Below, one piece after another: positions 18,441-27,982 of a stretch of DNA of 64,000 bases. The position numbers and the translations under genes were made by a program. Source of the stretch: AP-15 sp963735445. GTDB taxonomy: Bacteria > Pseudomonadota > Alphaproteobacteria > ATCC43930 > CGMCC-115725. Where the stretch lies: the NCBI GenBank assembly GCA_963735445.1, contig CAVTLC010000044.1, positions 1 to 64,000 on the forward strand, in the 5' to 3' direction. Below the pieces are notes generated by a model. That model was not told the DNA's origin. It made no database searches and saw only the letters and a list, made by a program, of their open reading frames with translations. Each line of letters begins with the position of its first letter. Within the stretch, counting starts at the first letter, position 1.

Positions 18441-21150
18441 ATGCCGGATAGAGAAGGGAGACCGTCACCGGAGGCATTGCTCGACGCGGCCAAGCAGGAA
18501 GGCCGCGGGCGGCTCAAGATTTTTCTCGGCGCAGCGCCCGGCGTCGGCAAGACCTATGAGATGCTGCTTTCGGCGCAGGCGAAGCGGCGGGAGGGGATCG
18601 ATGTCGTTGTTGGTGTTGTCGAAACCCACGGTCGACGCGAGACCGAGGCGCTGCTCGCCGGCCTCGAAATCATTCCCCGCCGCGAGGTCGACTACAAAGG
18701 CCACCGCCTCGCCGAAATGGACCTCGACACGATCCTCAAGCGCCGCCCGCAACTCGTGCTGGTCGACGAGTTGGCGCACAGCAACGCACCGGAAAGCCGT
18801 CATCCCAAGCGCTATCTTGATGTCGAGGAGCTGATCGCGGCCGGCATCGATGTCTTCACAACGCTCAACATCCAGCATGTCGAGAGCCTGAACGACGTCG
18901 TTGCCCGAATCACGCGCATCCGCGTGCGCGAAACCGTACCCGACAGCATTCTCGAAACAGCGGACGATATCGAGGTCGTCGATCTCGCGCCCGACGATCT
19001 GATCCACCGCCTGCACGAAGGCAAGGTGTATGTTCCGCAGCAGGCCGAGCGGGCGGTCCGGCATTACTTCCAGCCGGGCAATCTGACGGCGTTGCGCGAA
19101 TTGGCGTTGCGGCAGACCGCGCAGCGCGTCGAAGACCAACTGCTGTCGCACATGCGCGCCCATGCGATACCGGGGCCATGGGCCGCCGGCGATCGCGTGC
19201 TCGTTTGCGTCAGCGAAGCGATCAATACCCCGGCATTGATCCGCTACGCCCGGCGCGCCGCCGACCGGCTGCATGCGCCAATGACCGCGATCTATGTCGA
19301 AACAGCGCGAACCCAGCGCCTCAATAATGCCGAGCGCGACCGCGTCGCCGAATACTTGCGGCTGGCCGAGCGTCTCGGCGCCTCGACGATGACAATCCCC
19401 GGCCGCAAGATCGCCGACGAAGTCGTCGCCTACGCCGAGACCAACAACATCACCCAGATCGTCATCGGCAAAAGCGACCGGTCGCGTTGGTTCGAAATGG
19501 TACACGGTTCGGTCGTGCACGATCTCCTGCGCAAGACCGGATCGATCAGCGTGCACGTGATCTCGGCCGAAGCAGGTCAACCGACACCATCGACATCGGT
19601 GACGACGCGGGTTCCGGCCGAGCCGTTAAATCTCTTGCCATATCTGGGGAGTGCTGGCGCGGTGACGCTGGCGCTCGGCATCGGTGAATTGCTGGTGCAT
19701 TCGGTTGGCCCGGCAGAGCATCTCGCTCGTCTTTCTGATGGCGATCCTTGCCGCGGCGATCGCCTGGGGATTGTTGCCGGCGCTTGCCGCCTGTGTGTTT
19801 AGCGTGCTGGCCTATAATTTCTTTTTCTTGCCGCCACTCTATACCTTCACGGTCGCCAATCCGGAGAACGTCGTCGCACTGTTCTTCTTTCTAGTCGTGG
19901 CGGTAATCGTCAGCAATTTGACGGCGGCGGGGCGGCGGCAGATCGTCTCGGCCCGCGCCCGCGCCAAGACTACCGCTGAACTTTACGCGTTCAGCCGCAA
20001 GCTTGCCGGGATCGGCACGCTGGATGACCTCCTTTGGGCGACGGTCTATCAAGTCGCGTCGATGCTGCGAGTGCGCACCGTGCTATTGCTGCCGAAACCG
20101 GATGCCACCAGCCTCGACGTCGCCTCCGCCTATCCCCCAGAGGATCAGCTTGACGAAGCCGATATGGCGGCGGCGCGCTGGTGTTGGGAACACAATCATC
20201 CGACCGGGCGCGGTTCCGATACCCTCCCCGGCGGCAAATGGCTGTTTCTGCCATTGCGCACCGGCAGCGGTGCGGTCGGCGTGATTGGGATCGAGCGCGA
20301 TATGCCGGGGCCGTTATTGACACCCGACGAGCGCCGTCTGCTCGATGCGCTGGCCGACCAGGCAGCTGTCGCGATCGAACGCATCTCGCTGGTCCGCGGG
20401 CTGGCGGAGGCTCGCGTGCAGGCGGAGAGCGACCGGCTGCGCGCCGCATTGCTGACCTCGATCTCGCATGATCTGCGCACCCCGCTGGCCTCGATCATCG
20501 GCACGGTTTCGAGCCTGCGCCGCTATGCCGATAAATACGACGCGGCCGACCGTGACGAGTTGCTCGCCACCTTGGAGAGCGAAGCCGAGCGGCTGAACCG
20601 GTTTGTCGGCAATCTGCTCGATATGACCAAGCTGGAATCGGGCATGATCGACATGAAACTCGATCTCGCCGATGTAGCCGAGATTATTGGCGCCGCATTG
20701 GAGCGCACGGCGAGTGTTCTCGCCCGGCATCAGATCAAGGTCTCGGTAGCGCCCGACCTTCCGATGCTGCGTCTCGATCCGACCCTGTTCGAGCAGGTTC
20801 TGTTCAACTTGCTCGACAACGCGGCGAAATACTCGCCCGCCGGGAGCCGCATCGATCTGCGTGCCCGTCGTGACGGCGACGTTGTCGCGGTTCAGGTCAT
20901 GGATGAGGGCCCCGGCATCCCGCCCGATGATCTCGAACGAATCTTCGACAAATTCTATCGGGTTCAGGCGCAGGACCGGCGTCGCGCCGGAACCGGTCTC
21001 GGGCTGGCGATCTGTCGCGGCTTTATCGAGGCGCAGGGCGGCCGTATCGAAGCGCAGAACCGGCGCGACCGGTCGGGCGCCATCCTGACAATCCGGCTGC
21101 CGGTGCCGGAGGCGGCCGAAATCCGCGAGCCAACCGCGGCGCATGCCTAG
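18441..21150 (+). CDS. kdpD: KdpD, K+-sensing histidine kinase, one frameshift
   Basis: About 900 residues once repaired. The N-terminal KdpD domain has a Walker A-like 'GAAPGVGKTYEM' (residues 30-41) and 'LVLVDELAHSN'. A universal-stress-like domain follows ('VLVCVSEAINTPALIRYARR', 'IVIGKSDRSRWFEM'). Then come four closely spaced helices ('LVFLMAILAAAIAWGLLPAL', 'VVALFFFLVVAVIVSNLTA'), a GAF region, the HisKA box 'SISHDLRTPLASIIGT', and the ATPase boxes 'LLDNAAKYSP', 'DEGPGIPPDDLERIFDKFYR' and 'GTGLGLAICRGF'. The frame changes near 19712-19718 ('ggcccggcag'), inside the first helix. The rest is intact, so I treat the shift as a likely sequence error. KdpD phosphorylates KdpE under K+ limitation. 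Confidence 0.93.
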
Positions 21151-21847
21151 CGCCTACACGGTTCTGGTTGTCGACGACGAGCCTCCGATAATCCGGTTCT
21201 TGCGAGCAAGCCTGATAGCGGCCGGGCATCGCGTCGTCACTGCGGAGCATGCTGCCGGGGCGCTCGCGGCGGTGGCTCGGGAAAAACCCGATGTTGTGAT
21301 CCTCGATTTGGGATTGCCGGACCGCAGCGGGTTTGCGGTGATCTCGGAAATTCGCAAGAACTCGGCGATCCCGATCATCGTGCTCTCGGCACGAAGCGAC
21401 GAGCGCTCAAAGGTCGAGGCGCTTGACCTCGGCGCCGACGACTATATCGGCAAACCGTTTGGCATTGCCGAATTGATGGCGCGGATACGCGCCGCGTTGC
21501 GTCACCGGTATCAGTCGCAAGGTGAGACGCCGGCCTTTGTGTCGGGTGAGCTGACAGTCGATTTGGTGCGCCGCCAGGTGATCCGTGCCGGCCACGAGGT
21601 CAAGCTGTCCCCCAAGGAGTTCGAGCTGTTGCGCCATCTCGTGGCGCACGCCGGCAAGGTGCTGACCCATCGCCACTTGCTGCGCGAGGTCTGGGGTCCG
21701 GCGCACGCCGAGGAAGTGCAATATCTGCGGGTATTTATTCGCGGCCTGCGACAAAAGATCGAACCCGACCCGACGCGCCCGAGCCACATCCTGACCGAGC
21801 TGGGCGTCGGCTATCGTCTGCAATTGCCGCCGGAGCAGCGCGCCTGA
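21143..21847 (+). CDS. kdpE: KdpE, OmpR-family response regulator of the kdp operon
   Basis: 234 residues, overlapping kdpD by 8 bp. Receiver domain: 'VLVVDDEPPIIRFLRASL', phospho-acceptor Asp in 'VVILDLGLPDRSGF', and Lys in 'DYIGKPFGIAELMARI'. C-terminal winged helix: 'VKLSPKEFELLRHLVAHAGKV' and 'ILTELGVGYRLQLP'. Phosphorylated by KdpD, it should activate transcription of the operon that starts near 13690. Encoding the sensor and regulator in the same unit gives positive autoregulation. Confidence 0.95.
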   Translation: MPSAYTVLVVDDEPPIIRFLRASLIAAGHRVVTAEHAAGALAAVAREKPDVVILDLGLPDRSGFAVISEIRKNSAIPIIVLSARSDERSKVEALDLGADDYIGKPFGIAELMARIRAALRHRYQSQGETPAFVSGELTVDLVRRQVIRAGHEVKLSPKEFELLRHLVAHAGKVLTHRHLLREVWGPAHAEEVQYLRVFIRGLRQKIEPDPTRPSHILTELGVGYRLQLPPEQRA

Positions 21848-21877
21848 GCGCGACGGCACGCTCGACCGAACATGCTT

Positions 21878-21895
21878 CGGACATTCGTCCGTTTT
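21878..21895 (+). terminator. Candidate intrinsic terminator after kdpE
   Basis: Stem CGGAC / GTCCG around a 4-base loop (ATTC), followed directly by TTTT, 31 bp after the kdpE stop. The stem is only 5 bp, so this is a weak candidate, but its position at the end of the operon is right. Confidence 0.45.
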
Positions 21896-22246
21896 AGTGC
21901 GGGGGAGCGGACTTAGTTTTGAAACCGATCTGGTCAGTGGCCGTACATGTATCCGGCCAGGAAACATGCTCCGGCTGGCGGGCGCACGCGGCCCGTGGAA
22001 CGAACGGCCAAAATGGAGTATGCGACGCCGGTTGCGGAGCGTCGGTTGCGAAATCCTAAATCGGAGGACAAGGTCATATAAATGCAACCTATGGAACCTT
22101 CCGGTTGCTTCCAGTCCTCTTATAGCGAGCGGACGAGATCACCGTGTCAAAATTGAGATCTGAATCTCATGCCGCCGCCGGGAAACATCTCGATGACTAC
22201 GGAAACAGAGAACGCTAATTGGAATCCTCTCGAATAAGGTAACCCG
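21896..22246. other. Intergenic region upstream of the acyltransferase
   Basis: 350 bp. Base composition drops towards AT from about 22060 onward ('ataaatgcaacctatgga'), marking the edge of the AT-richer segment. No gene, RNA or repeat recognised. Confidence 0.45.
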
Positions 22247-23299
22247 GTGTCAGCTAATAACAGGTTCTCCGAATTAGATGGACTGCGCGGGATTGCTGCG
22301 CTCTGGGTAGTCGTATACCACTTTGTTAGTAGGCCAAACGGCTACTGGCTGAAGGATCCCACGCTCGCCGCTTCGATTACGCCTTGGAATATCAATTTAC
22401 AGGGTTTGTACGCGGTGCATTTGTTCTTTATCATAAGTGGATTTGTTATTTTCATGACCATAAGGCGGTCGAGCGCCGTGACGGACTTTGCCGTCTCGAG
22501 GTTTGCCCGATTGTACCCCGCTTTTATAGTATCTGTACTTCTCAATGCGTTTATTATACTTGTGTTTCCAGATCCGGTACAGAAACTTACGATTTGGCAA
22601 GTCATTGTTAATCTGACGATGCTGCAGGATTTTATTGGCGTACCAGCTGTGGAGCCGGTCTACTGGTCACTCTCGTATGAGATTGGATTTTACACATTGA
22701 TCGCCATCGTTTTTGCGAGCGGCATGATTCGAAGGATCGAGATTTTTGGCATCCTCTGGGTGACCCTTTCTTTTGTCTCGCTCAAGCTGTTTCCAGCCTT
22801 AGGAGAACACATTCCCTGGCGTGTCCAAACCGCAGTAAGTCTTCCGTATGCGAGCCTGTTCTTCGCTGGAATCATGTTTTATAAAATATGGTCTGAGGGT
22901 GTGACACCTATACGCGTCGCGCTCATCCTACTGTGTTACTTTGAGCATGTCCTTTACCATTTTCCAATCATGATAGCCATAATGACGGTAAATTTCGCTG
23001 TATTTTCGTTATGCGTCATGGGCCGCGCTTCATGGCTTGCTTCACGACCGCTCGTATTTCTCGGAACGATTTCTTACTCGCTTTATTTAATTCACGGTAC
23101 ACTCGGATGGCGCCTACAACTTTGGAACCATGCACTGGGATTGCCGCCCTTAGCCAATCTGTTGTTCGCAACTTTAGTCACAATATGCGTTGCAGCTATA
23201 ATGGCATATCTCGTCGAGGGGCCGGCAAATCGAGCCATCCGGGGTATTTATCGACGCGCAAGATCTTCGCGACCCCTTGAGGAACTCGGGGCGGCTTAG
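22247..23299 (+). CDS. Acyltransferase 3 family (OafA/YrhL-type) membrane protein
   Basis: 350 residues from GTG 22247. 'FSELDGLRGIAALWVVVYHF' is the family opening with the catalytic-type His. Arg of 'VSRFARLYPAF' follows, then about ten membrane helices and 'SYSLYLIHGTLGW' near the end. These inner-membrane enzymes O-acylate surface polysaccharides or lipids. The acceptor cannot be told, as there is no glycan cluster beside it. Codon use is clearly AT-richer than both neighbours (many tta, ata and ttt codons), which suggests acquisition by transfer. Confidence 0.9.
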   Translation: MSANNRFSELDGLRGIAALWVVVYHFVSRPNGYWLKDPTLAASITPWNINLQGLYAVHLFFIISGFVIFMTIRRSSAVTDFAVSRFARLYPAFIVSVLLNAFIILVFPDPVQKLTIWQVIVNLTMLQDFIGVPAVEPVYWSLSYEIGFYTLIAIVFASGMIRRIEIFGILWVTLSFVSLKLFPALGEHIPWRVQTAVSLPYASLFFAGIMFYKIWSEGVTPIRVALILLCYFEHVLYHFPIMIAIMTVNFAVFSLCVMGRASWLASRPLVFLGTISYSLYLIHGTLGWRLQLWNHALGLPPLANLLFATLVTICVAAIMAYLVEGPANRAIRGIYRRARSSRPLEELGAA

Positions 23300-23414
23300 T
23301 CCTCGAATATACTACGCGTGGCCGATTTGCTCTACACCTTGTGTAGTCGGGCTCCTTTCGCGATTTAGTGGCACTATCGGCTAATCCCGATAATCTTCCG
23401 AGGGGGAGAAATAG

Positions 23415-23795
23415 ATGTTGAACGGTGGTAACTTTAGCTTTGGCAATTTCCTGCTCGACGTATTTTCGATATTTGTCTTTGTATTGTGGTTCTGGTTATT
23501 GATCACGGTAATCGGCGATCTGTTTCGACGGCATGATGTATCTGGTTTCGGCAAAGCGATTTGGGTTATCGTTCTAATCCTGTTTCCCTATCTGGGCGTG
23601 TTCATCTATCTGATTTCGCAAAGCCGGGGAATGGCCGAGCGCCAGAGCCAACGCGCTCAACAAGCTCGCGACGAGTTGCGGCACGTGGCTGGGTTTAGCG
23701 CCGCCGACGAGATTGAAAAGCTCGAACGGCTGAAAAACGCCGGCACTATTTCCACCGAGGAATACACCCGCCTGCGGGCCCGGGTTGTGCAATGA
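23415..23795 (+). CDS. PLDc_N / SHOCT-domain small membrane protein
   Basis: 126 residues, ATG 23415 behind 'gagggggagaa'. Two helices ('FSIFVFVLWFWLLITVIGDL' and 'GKAIWVIVLILFPYLGVFIY') form the phospholipase-D-nuclease N-terminal membrane hairpin. A Gln/Arg-rich linker leads to a C-terminal SHOCT motif: 'DEIEKLERLKNAGTISTEEY', then 'TRLRARVV'. There is no nuclease domain. Such proteins are common, and their function is unknown; SHOCT is thought to mediate oligomerisation or regulation. Monocistronic as far as visible. Confidence 0.88.
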   Translation: MLNGGNFSFGNFLLDVFSIFVFVLWFWLLITVIGDLFRRHDVSGFGKAIWVIVLILFPYLGVFIYLISQSRGMAERQSQRAQQARDELRHVAGFSAADEIEKLERLKNAGTISTEEYTRLRARVVQ

Positions 23796-23987
23796 CCCGG
23801 AGCGGCTGCCCGCCCCGAAGTCACAACGAACCGCGCGATCGTCAGATTGGTTGCCACTGCGAGTGAGACGAGCGGGCCCATTCCGACGACATTTGCTGTC
23901 AAACCTCGCCGTTCGCGCGGATCTACAGCCCAAAGCCGTTACGGCTGACCTCCACGACCCTTTCCTGAGCGAGCGGCCTCACCGGCA

Positions 23988-24950
23988 TCAGGCCGCAGCC
24001 CGACGGCGGAATGCGTCGAGACTGCCGGCATGGATCAGTTCGCCCGGCAATTGGTGCCCGACGATCTCCTCGGCCATGCGCCCAACCTCGATCAGAGCAT
24101 CGAGATCGACGCCGGTATCGATGCCCATCTCTTCGCACAGCAGCACCAATTCCTCGGTGCAGATGTTGCCGGCTGCCTTTGGTTGTCCGGCGAACGGGCA
24201 ACCGCCGAGCCCGCCGACCGTCGAGTCGAATTGGGTGACACCCATCTTGAGCCCGGCATGCGCGTTGGCGACCGCGAGCCCGCGCGTATCGTGCAGGTGG
24301 AGCGCAATCGGCATGTCGGGCCAGCGGCTGCGCACCTCGCCCAACACGCGCTCGATACGCAGCGGCGTCGCCCAGCCCATCGTATCGGCTAGCGAGAAAT
24401 ACTTGATTGTGGCGCCAGCCTCCTCGGCGATCGCGAGCCCATCCTCCAACGTCGAGATGACCTGCGGCGGTGCAATGTCGCCCTGATAGTTGCAGCCGAA
24501 CGCCGCCATCACGCCGATCCGCGGTACGTCGACGCCGTTTTCGAGATGCAGCGCTGTCTGCTTTTTCATCGCCTCGACATTTTCAGCCTGGCTGCGGTGC
24601 AGGTTCTTCTGGGTGAACGCCTCCGATGCGGTCAGCGATATCGCGCCGGTGATTGTCAGCTTGTTGCGAAAGACGAGCGCTCGGTTCAGCCCATTCGCGT
24701 TGAACCACAGCGCGGTATAGTGGACGCCTTCCTTTGGAGTGAACCCGGCAACGACATCTTCGGCATCCCCCCAACCCGGCACAATGCGCGGGCTGACAAA
24801 CGAGGCGGCCTGGATATGGTGCAACCCGGTCTCGCCGAGCGCCTCGATCAGCTTGATCTTGTCCGCGGTGCTGATCGGCCCGGGTTCGATCTGGAACCCT
24901 TCGCGCGGGCCTTCCTCGTGGATCTCCACATGGGTCGGCAAATCGGTCAT
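23988..24950 (-). CDS. Hydroxymethylglutaryl-CoA lyase family protein
   Basis: 320 residues from the internal ATG at 24950 ('MTDLPTHVEIHEEGPREGFQ'). The frame extends 18 codons further without homology. TIM-barrel DRE-type features: 'EGPREGFQIE', 'HHIQAASFVSPRIVPGW', 'FGCNYQGDIAP', 'ALHLHDTRGLAVANA', and the diagnostic active-site loop 'GLGGCPFAGQPKAAGNICTE' with catalytic Cys. HMG-CoA lyase makes acetyl-CoA and acetoacetate from HMG-CoA, ending leucine breakdown. The DRE Arg-Asp motif reads P-R-E rather than the usual D-R/D-G, so substrate specificity may differ within the family. Confidence 0.87.
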   Translation of the reverse strand: MTDLPTHVEIHEEGPREGFQIEPGPISTADKIKLIEALGETGLHHIQAASFVSPRIVPGWGDAEDVVAGFTPKEGVHYTALWFNANGLNRALVFRNKLTITGAISLTASEAFTQKNLHRSQAENVEAMKKQTALHLENGVDVPRIGVMAAFGCNYQGDIAPPQVISTLEDGLAIAEEAGATIKYFSLADTMGWATPLRIERVLGEVRSRWPDMPIALHLHDTRGLAVANAHAGLKMGVTQFDSTVGGLGGCPFAGQPKAAGNICTEELVLLCEEMGIDTGVDLDALIEVGRMAEEIVGHQLPGELIHAGSLDAFRRRAAA

Positions 24951-25342
24951 GACTTTGCTCCTCGCGTTTATCCACGAAAACTTGGGCCGAATAGTACCGG
25001 ACAATCACGCATAGCCCAGGGCTTTGAAGTGGCATCGCGACAAACATCGTGCGAGCCGCTCGATCAGCCGATCACCGGGCGTCTGTACGACCTATCTAAT
25101 ACCCCTATCCAACCGGCGCGCCTGCTCTCGAAATGCGTGTCTCGAATAGCGGAAACCGTGTTTGCATCGCGGATGGCTGCGTTGTTGCCGTGCCTTGCTT
25201 TTGAGTTAGAGAAATCGCTTGTGCCGCAGTATCGTTTAGCCCGCCTGCTCGCTTCTCGCCATGGGCGGGTTCTCGCCCAGTACCGCGGACAGCGCTGCGG
25301 GTGCGGAAACGGGCCGACGCCATAAGGGAGCCAGTGCACACG
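24951..25342. other. Intergenic region between divergent genes
   Basis: About 390 bp between HMG-CoA lyase (-) and the acyl-CoA-dehydrogenase-like gene (+). It must hold both promoters. A frame on the + strand is open through it but shows no family sequence. No RNA or repeat found. Confidence 0.4.
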
Positions 25343-26560
25343 ATGACCGATGAGATGCGCTTGCCGATCGATATCGACGCGCAACCCGTGGTGCAGGCCG
25401 CGGCCGCGCTGCGGCCGACGATCCGCAACTATGTCGACGAGATCGAACGCGGGCAGCGCATGCCGCAAGGCCTGTTCGAGCAACTGCGCGAAGCGGGCTT
25501 TTACCGGATGGTGCTCCCACGCTCGCTGGGCGGGTTGCAGGCTGACCCGCTGACCTATCTGCGCGTCGTCGAGCTGTTGGCCGAGGGCGCCGGATCGGTC
25601 GGCTGGAACCTGGGCAATGGCGGTGTCGGCCAGCTGGTCACGCTCGGGCTGCCGGATGATGGCGTCGACGAAATCTATGGCAAGCGCGCGGACACGGTTA
25701 TCGCCGGGACCGCGGTACCGGGCGGCGGAAAGGCGGTGCCGGCGTCGGGCGGCTACCGCGTCAGCGGTCACTGGCAGTTCGGCAGCGGTTGCCAGGAGGC
25801 AAGCTGGATGCTGGGAAGCTTCCAGGTGATCGGTGATGACGGCCAGCCGCGCCGGCATCCCGATGGCGGCTCGCTCTATTGGCGGGGGGTATTCGCGCGC
25901 TCCGAAGTGGAGATCGTCCCGGGGAGCTGGGATGTCGCGGGTTTGCGCGGCACTGGCAGCTTCGACTGGACGGTCGAAGACGTCTTCCTGCCGGAACGGC
26001 GGACCATGCCGCAAGTCGGCATCCCGCTCGAGAACCAATGGGCGCGGTGGCCTGGTCTCACTTATCAGCTGCCGGTTCAGTGCTGGGTCGGGCCGCACCA
26101 TAGCGCCGTGATTACCGGCATCGCGCGCGCCGGCATCACCGCGCTGATCGACTTGGCGGGTGGCAAGCAGCCGCGCGGCCGCCCCGTCGGGTTGCTGTGC
26201 GACAACCCCCAGGTCCAGGATGCCGTCGGACGAGCCGATGCGATCCTGAATGCCGGGCGCGCCTATCGCACAGCGATGATCACCGAGTTGTGGAACACGC
26301 TCGCCGCCGGCGAGGAGACCACGCTCGAACAGCGCGCCCGCTGCCGATTGGCCTCGACCTATGCCGCCGATAGTGCGCGCCAGGCGATGGATCTGGTGTA
26401 CCGCCATGGCGGCAGCACGTCTTTTAAGCGCGAAAGCCGGCTGGCCGAGTGCTGGCGCGATTTGCACGTCGTCGGTCAGACGGTAACGATCGCACCGGAG
26501 TGGTACCCGATCGGCGGCCGGGTATATCTCGGGATCGACCCCGGCCCGCGCCTGCGCTAA
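25343..26560 (+). CDS. Acyl-CoA-dehydrogenase-fold flavoprotein (possible two-component monooxygenase)
   Basis: 405 residues from ATG 25343. N-terminal helices 'GQRMPQGLFEQLREAGFYRM' and 'LPRSLGGLQADPLTYLRVVE' and the middle beta domain 'VSGHWQFGSGCQEASWMLG' are typical of the acyl-CoA dehydrogenase fold. 'AGLRGTGSFDWTVEDVFLPE' and 'VYRHGGSTSFKRESRLAECW' also fit. The family contains both dehydrogenases and FMNH2-dependent hydroxylases (HsaA- or DszC-like). The 'GSGCQEASW' and 'HGGSTSF' wording leans to the hydroxylase group. No reductase partner is adjacent. Substrate unknown. Confidence 0.82.
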   Translation: MTDEMRLPIDIDAQPVVQAAAALRPTIRNYVDEIERGQRMPQGLFEQLREAGFYRMVLPRSLGGLQADPLTYLRVVELLAEGAGSVGWNLGNGGVGQLVTLGLPDDGVDEIYGKRADTVIAGTAVPGGGKAVPASGGYRVSGHWQFGSGCQEASWMLGSFQVIGDDGQPRRHPDGGSLYWRGVFARSEVEIVPGSWDVAGLRGTGSFDWTVEDVFLPERRTMPQVGIPLENQWARWPGLTYQLPVQCWVGPHHSAVITGIARAGITALIDLAGGKQPRGRPVGLLCDNPQVQDAVGRADAILNAGRAYRTAMITELWNTLAAGEETTLEQRARCRLASTYAADSARQAMDLVYRHGGSTSFKRESRLAECWRDLHVVGQTVTIAPEWYPIGGRVYLGIDPGPRLR

Positions 26561-26704
26561 CGGTCAAGACGTCGTAGGAAGCGCGAACGCGGCGGGGCAT
26601 CCGCCGCGTCTAGGTATCAAGTATCTGGCGGGGCCAGGTTCGCGCGGTTTCCCCGAAGTTGCGGTCGAATGCAGAGTCGTTGTCCTGGCGGCTGCTTCGG
26701 CCCG

Positions 26705-26953
26705 TCAGGTCGACTGCGCCACCTTGCCAGCGATTTCACGAGTTGCTTGGCAATACAACTCCAGCGTCTTCGCCCTCTGAACCGCTGTATTGCGCTCGAC
26801 AGGCGACATTTGGGCAAACACCTTCGCCATTGCGTCGATGGCAGGCTCACGAGGATGATGGATTTCGACGTATATGAGATACCACCTCGTTGGCAAGATC
26901 AACGCCACCGGATCGATAGCAACCGCTACACTAATATCTGCTGCGAGCGCCAT
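26705..26953 (-). CDS. Small conserved-looking hypothetical protein
   Basis: 82 residues in an otherwise empty 770-bp gap. 'MALAADISVAVAIDPVALIL' leads into a two-helix segment, 'AIDAMAKVFAQMSPVERNTA' and 'LELYCQATREIAGKVAQ', with normal amino-acid balance and an amphipathic pattern, unlike most chance frames here. I know no family for it. Medium-low confidence; similar short helix-pair proteins occur in related bacteria by memory only. Confidence 0.45.
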   Translation of the reverse strand: MALAADISVAVAIDPVALILPTRWYLIYVEIHHPREPAIDAMAKVFAQMSPVERNTAVQRAKTLELYCQATREIAGKVAQST

Positions 26954-27153
26954 GAGATTTCTCCATTTCTAACATTAAATGCGGTCAGAAACTCGTCCGC
27001 CGAAGGTTATTTGTTGGTAAACAGTAGGGTGGACTGCCATCAGCCCAAGGCCTGTAATGTATCTGCAGAAATCTGCCGGATATGTGAGGTAGTTCACACG
27101 AGAAGAAGTTATCGGCGATTGTGAGTTATTGCACGGTTGCATGTACCCCCATG

Positions 27154-27212
27154 CCCTCGGCCCGAGCGAGGGTGTGCCCGGCGATCAGGCCAACGGAGTA
27201 AGCCTCGCCGGG
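27154..27212 (+). other. Two adjacent hairpins upstream of ribE
   Basis: Hairpin 1: CCCTCG (27154-27159) pairs with CGAGGG (27167-27172). Hairpin 2: CCCGGCGA (27177-27184) pairs perfectly with TCGCCGGG (27205-27212), with an inner GGC/GCC extension. They lie about 120-180 bp before ribE in a 380-bp gene-free stretch. The conserved FMN-riboswitch core sequences are not present, so this is not an obvious RFN element. It could be a leader structure, a small RNA or a terminator remnant. Confidence 0.35.
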
Positions 27213-27334
27213 TGCTGTCCGCAGCGGAGCTCTTGATGCGTTTACAGTACCCATTGTCGGCGGCGCCGGATCGCTCACCCACGCCGGTGGAATGGCGGCT
27301 GGTAAATCGGCGGCGGGACCCTTAACCTCATCGC

Positions 27335-27982
27335 ATGTTTACCGGGATAATTACCGATATCGGGCGCGTGCGGCGGATCCGACAGGGTGCGCTTGCCGAG
27401 CTGACGATCGCCACCCATTTCGACACGGCGGCGATCTCCATCGGCGCATCGATCGCGTGTTCGGGGCCTTGTCTTACGGTGATCGCGATTGAGGACGCCG
27501 CCTTTACGGTGCAGGCTTCGGCCGAAACCCTAGCGCGCACCACGATCGGCGGCTGGACCGAAGGCACCTCTGTCAATCTGGAGCAGGCCTTGCGGCTCGG
27601 CGACGAATTGGGCGGGCATCTCGTCTCCGGTCATGTCGACGGGCTGGCGACGATTGTCGAACGGCGGCCCGAAGCCGAGTCGGTTCGCTTTGTGTTCGAG
27701 GCGCCTGAGGACTTGATGCCGTTTGTCGCGGCCAAGGGCTCGGTGACGCTCGACGGCGTCAGCCTGACCGTCAACGAGGTGTCGGGCAAGCGGTTTGGGG
27801 TCAACATCATCCCGCATACGCTCGCCTGTACCACTTTCAGCGAGGCCCAGCCGGGGCAGCAGATGAACCTGGAGATCGACATGATCGCCCGCTATGTGGC
27901 CCGGCTCCTGGGCTCGGCGGCCGCCGCTTTCCCCAGCGCCGCTTTCCCGACTGCCGCTGGCCGGGCAGGCGCAACACCATGA
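27335..27982 (+). CDS. ribE: Riboflavin synthase, alpha subunit
   Basis: 215 residues from ATG 27335. The invariant N-terminus 'MFTGIITDIGRVRRI' is followed by two lumazine-synthase-type barrels; 'SVNLEQALRLGDELGGHLV', 'SGHVDGLATI' and 'GSVTLDGVSLTVNEV' are conserved. It dismutates two 6,7-dimethyl-8-ribityllumazine molecules to riboflavin. Its stop overlaps the ribH start by 4 bp (ATGA), so the pair is translationally coupled. The C-terminal 'AAAAFPSAAFPTAAGRAGA' tail is an unconserved extension. Confidence 0.96.
   Translation: MFTGIITDIGRVRRIRQGALAELTIATHFDTAAISIGASIACSGPCLTVIAIEDAAFTVQASAETLARTTIGGWTEGTSVNLEQALRLGDELGGHLVSGHVDGLATIVERRPEAESVRFVFEAPEDLMPFVAAKGSVTLDGVSLTVNEVSGKRFGVNIIPHTLACTTFSEAQPGQQMNLEIDMIARYVARLLGSAAAAFPSAAFPTAAGRAGATP

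Noticed and set aside
18465..19580. 371-codon open frame antisense to kdpD
   Set aside because: Shadow of a well-supported kinase gene.
27120..27334. FMN (RFN) riboswitch before ribE
   Set aside because: The conserved RFN core elements are not found; only two generic hairpins are present.
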